From: JADKIH01 sp043747595
GTDB lineage: Bacteria > Bacteroidota > Bacteroidia > AKYH767-A > 2013-40CM-41-45
DNA length: 64,000 nt
Assembly (NCBI GenBank): GCA_043747595.1
Contig: JAYTOX010000003.1
Location: 12,387-76,386 of the forward strand
Direction of reading: 5' to 3'
Both the position numbers and the translations under genes were made by a program. Positions 63,890-64,000 of the stretch are shown here, piece by piece. A model generated the notes under the pieces. The model worked only from the letters and a program-made list of their open reading frames with translations. It was not told the DNA's origin and searched no databases. The number at the start of each line of letters is the position of its first letter. The first letter of the stretch is position 1.

Positions 63890-63961
63890 TAAAAATAGTT
63901 GATATGTCTAGTCCTAAAAAATGTTGACAGATTAGTAATGTTAAAAGTACTATAATTTATG

Positions 63962-63992
63962 CCCCGGAAGAAAAAATCTTTCGGGGTTTTTT
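63962..63992 (+). terminator. Rho-independent terminator
   Basis: Stem CCCCGGAAG / CTTTCGGGG (one G-T wobble) around a seven-base A-rich loop, followed by six T. It lies 73 bases after the DUF3127 gene. Confidence 0.88.
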
Positions 63993-64000
63993 CTTCCATT

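Overview
The window is chromosomal DNA from a Bacteroidota bacterium; I cannot fix the family. The DNA is AT-rich. At least five secreted proteins carry type IX secretion (T9SS) C-terminal sorting domains, four or five of type A and one of type B. Other phylum markers are a TonB-dependent receptor with a carboxypeptidase-like N-terminal domain, a Porin_10-like protein, a DUF3127 protein, and the near absence of Shine-Dalgarno sequences alongside recognisable TTTG / TAnnTTTG-type promoters. I found no rRNA, tRNA, intact mobile element, prophage or CRISPR array.

Left part (1-24 kb). A truncated asparagine synthase stands divergent to a methyltransferase/glycosyltransferase pair that probably belongs to surface-glycan synthesis. 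A large PKD-repeat T9SS type B protein follows, then an isoaspartyl peptidase/asparaginase. Next are two paralogous T9SS proteins with an unrecognised, probably barrel-like N-terminal domain followed by Ig-like modules. After a repeat-rich gap come an AddB-like nuclease, a putative porin, a secreted protein often labelled 'asparagine synthetase B' that is not one, the topoisomerase IV pair parE-parC, a DUF167 protein and an ACP phosphodiesterase.

Middle part (24-44 kb). A small secreted Kazal-domain protein faces a stand-alone Cas6-like endoribonuclease. A long minus-strand polysaccharide locus follows (25.5-36.9 kb): initiating phosphoglycosyl transferase, secreted alpha/beta hydrolase, DegT aminotransferase, two O-antigen ligase/polymerase-like proteins, three glycosyltransferases, UDP-GlcNAc 2-epimerase and flippase. 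Directly upstream on the same strand are rny (RNase Y), a probable 6S RNA, zapA and a ZapB-like coiled-coil gene. Then come a LolD-like ATPase, the selD-mnmH selenouridine pair and an FkbM methyltransferase. The ~0.9 kb gap at 43.75-44.64 kb holds several kinds of repeat.

Right part (44.6-64 kb). Small stress and metal proteins (OsmC, a cupredoxin lipoprotein, DinB) precede a two-gene unit encoding a T9SS-targeted pentaheme cytochrome c and a large FG-GAP/UnbV protein. Then come trxB, a pterin dehydratase, and a minus-strand group of AlkB-like di-iron monooxygenase, lipoprotein and T9SS subtilase. A plus-strand envelope group (small regulatory-domain protein, TonB-dependent receptor, small periplasmic protein) follows. 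The window ends with a minus-strand group (beta-propeller protein, GlcD-like oxidase, SDR) and a DUF3127 protein ending in an SSB-like acidic tail.

Points most worth a second look: the orphan Cas6, the paired secreted proteins with strictly conserved acidic motifs, the pentaheme cytochrome apparently sent out through T9SS, the 6S-like RNA between zapA and rny, candidate leaderless mRNAs, and a family of short-period intergenic repeats.
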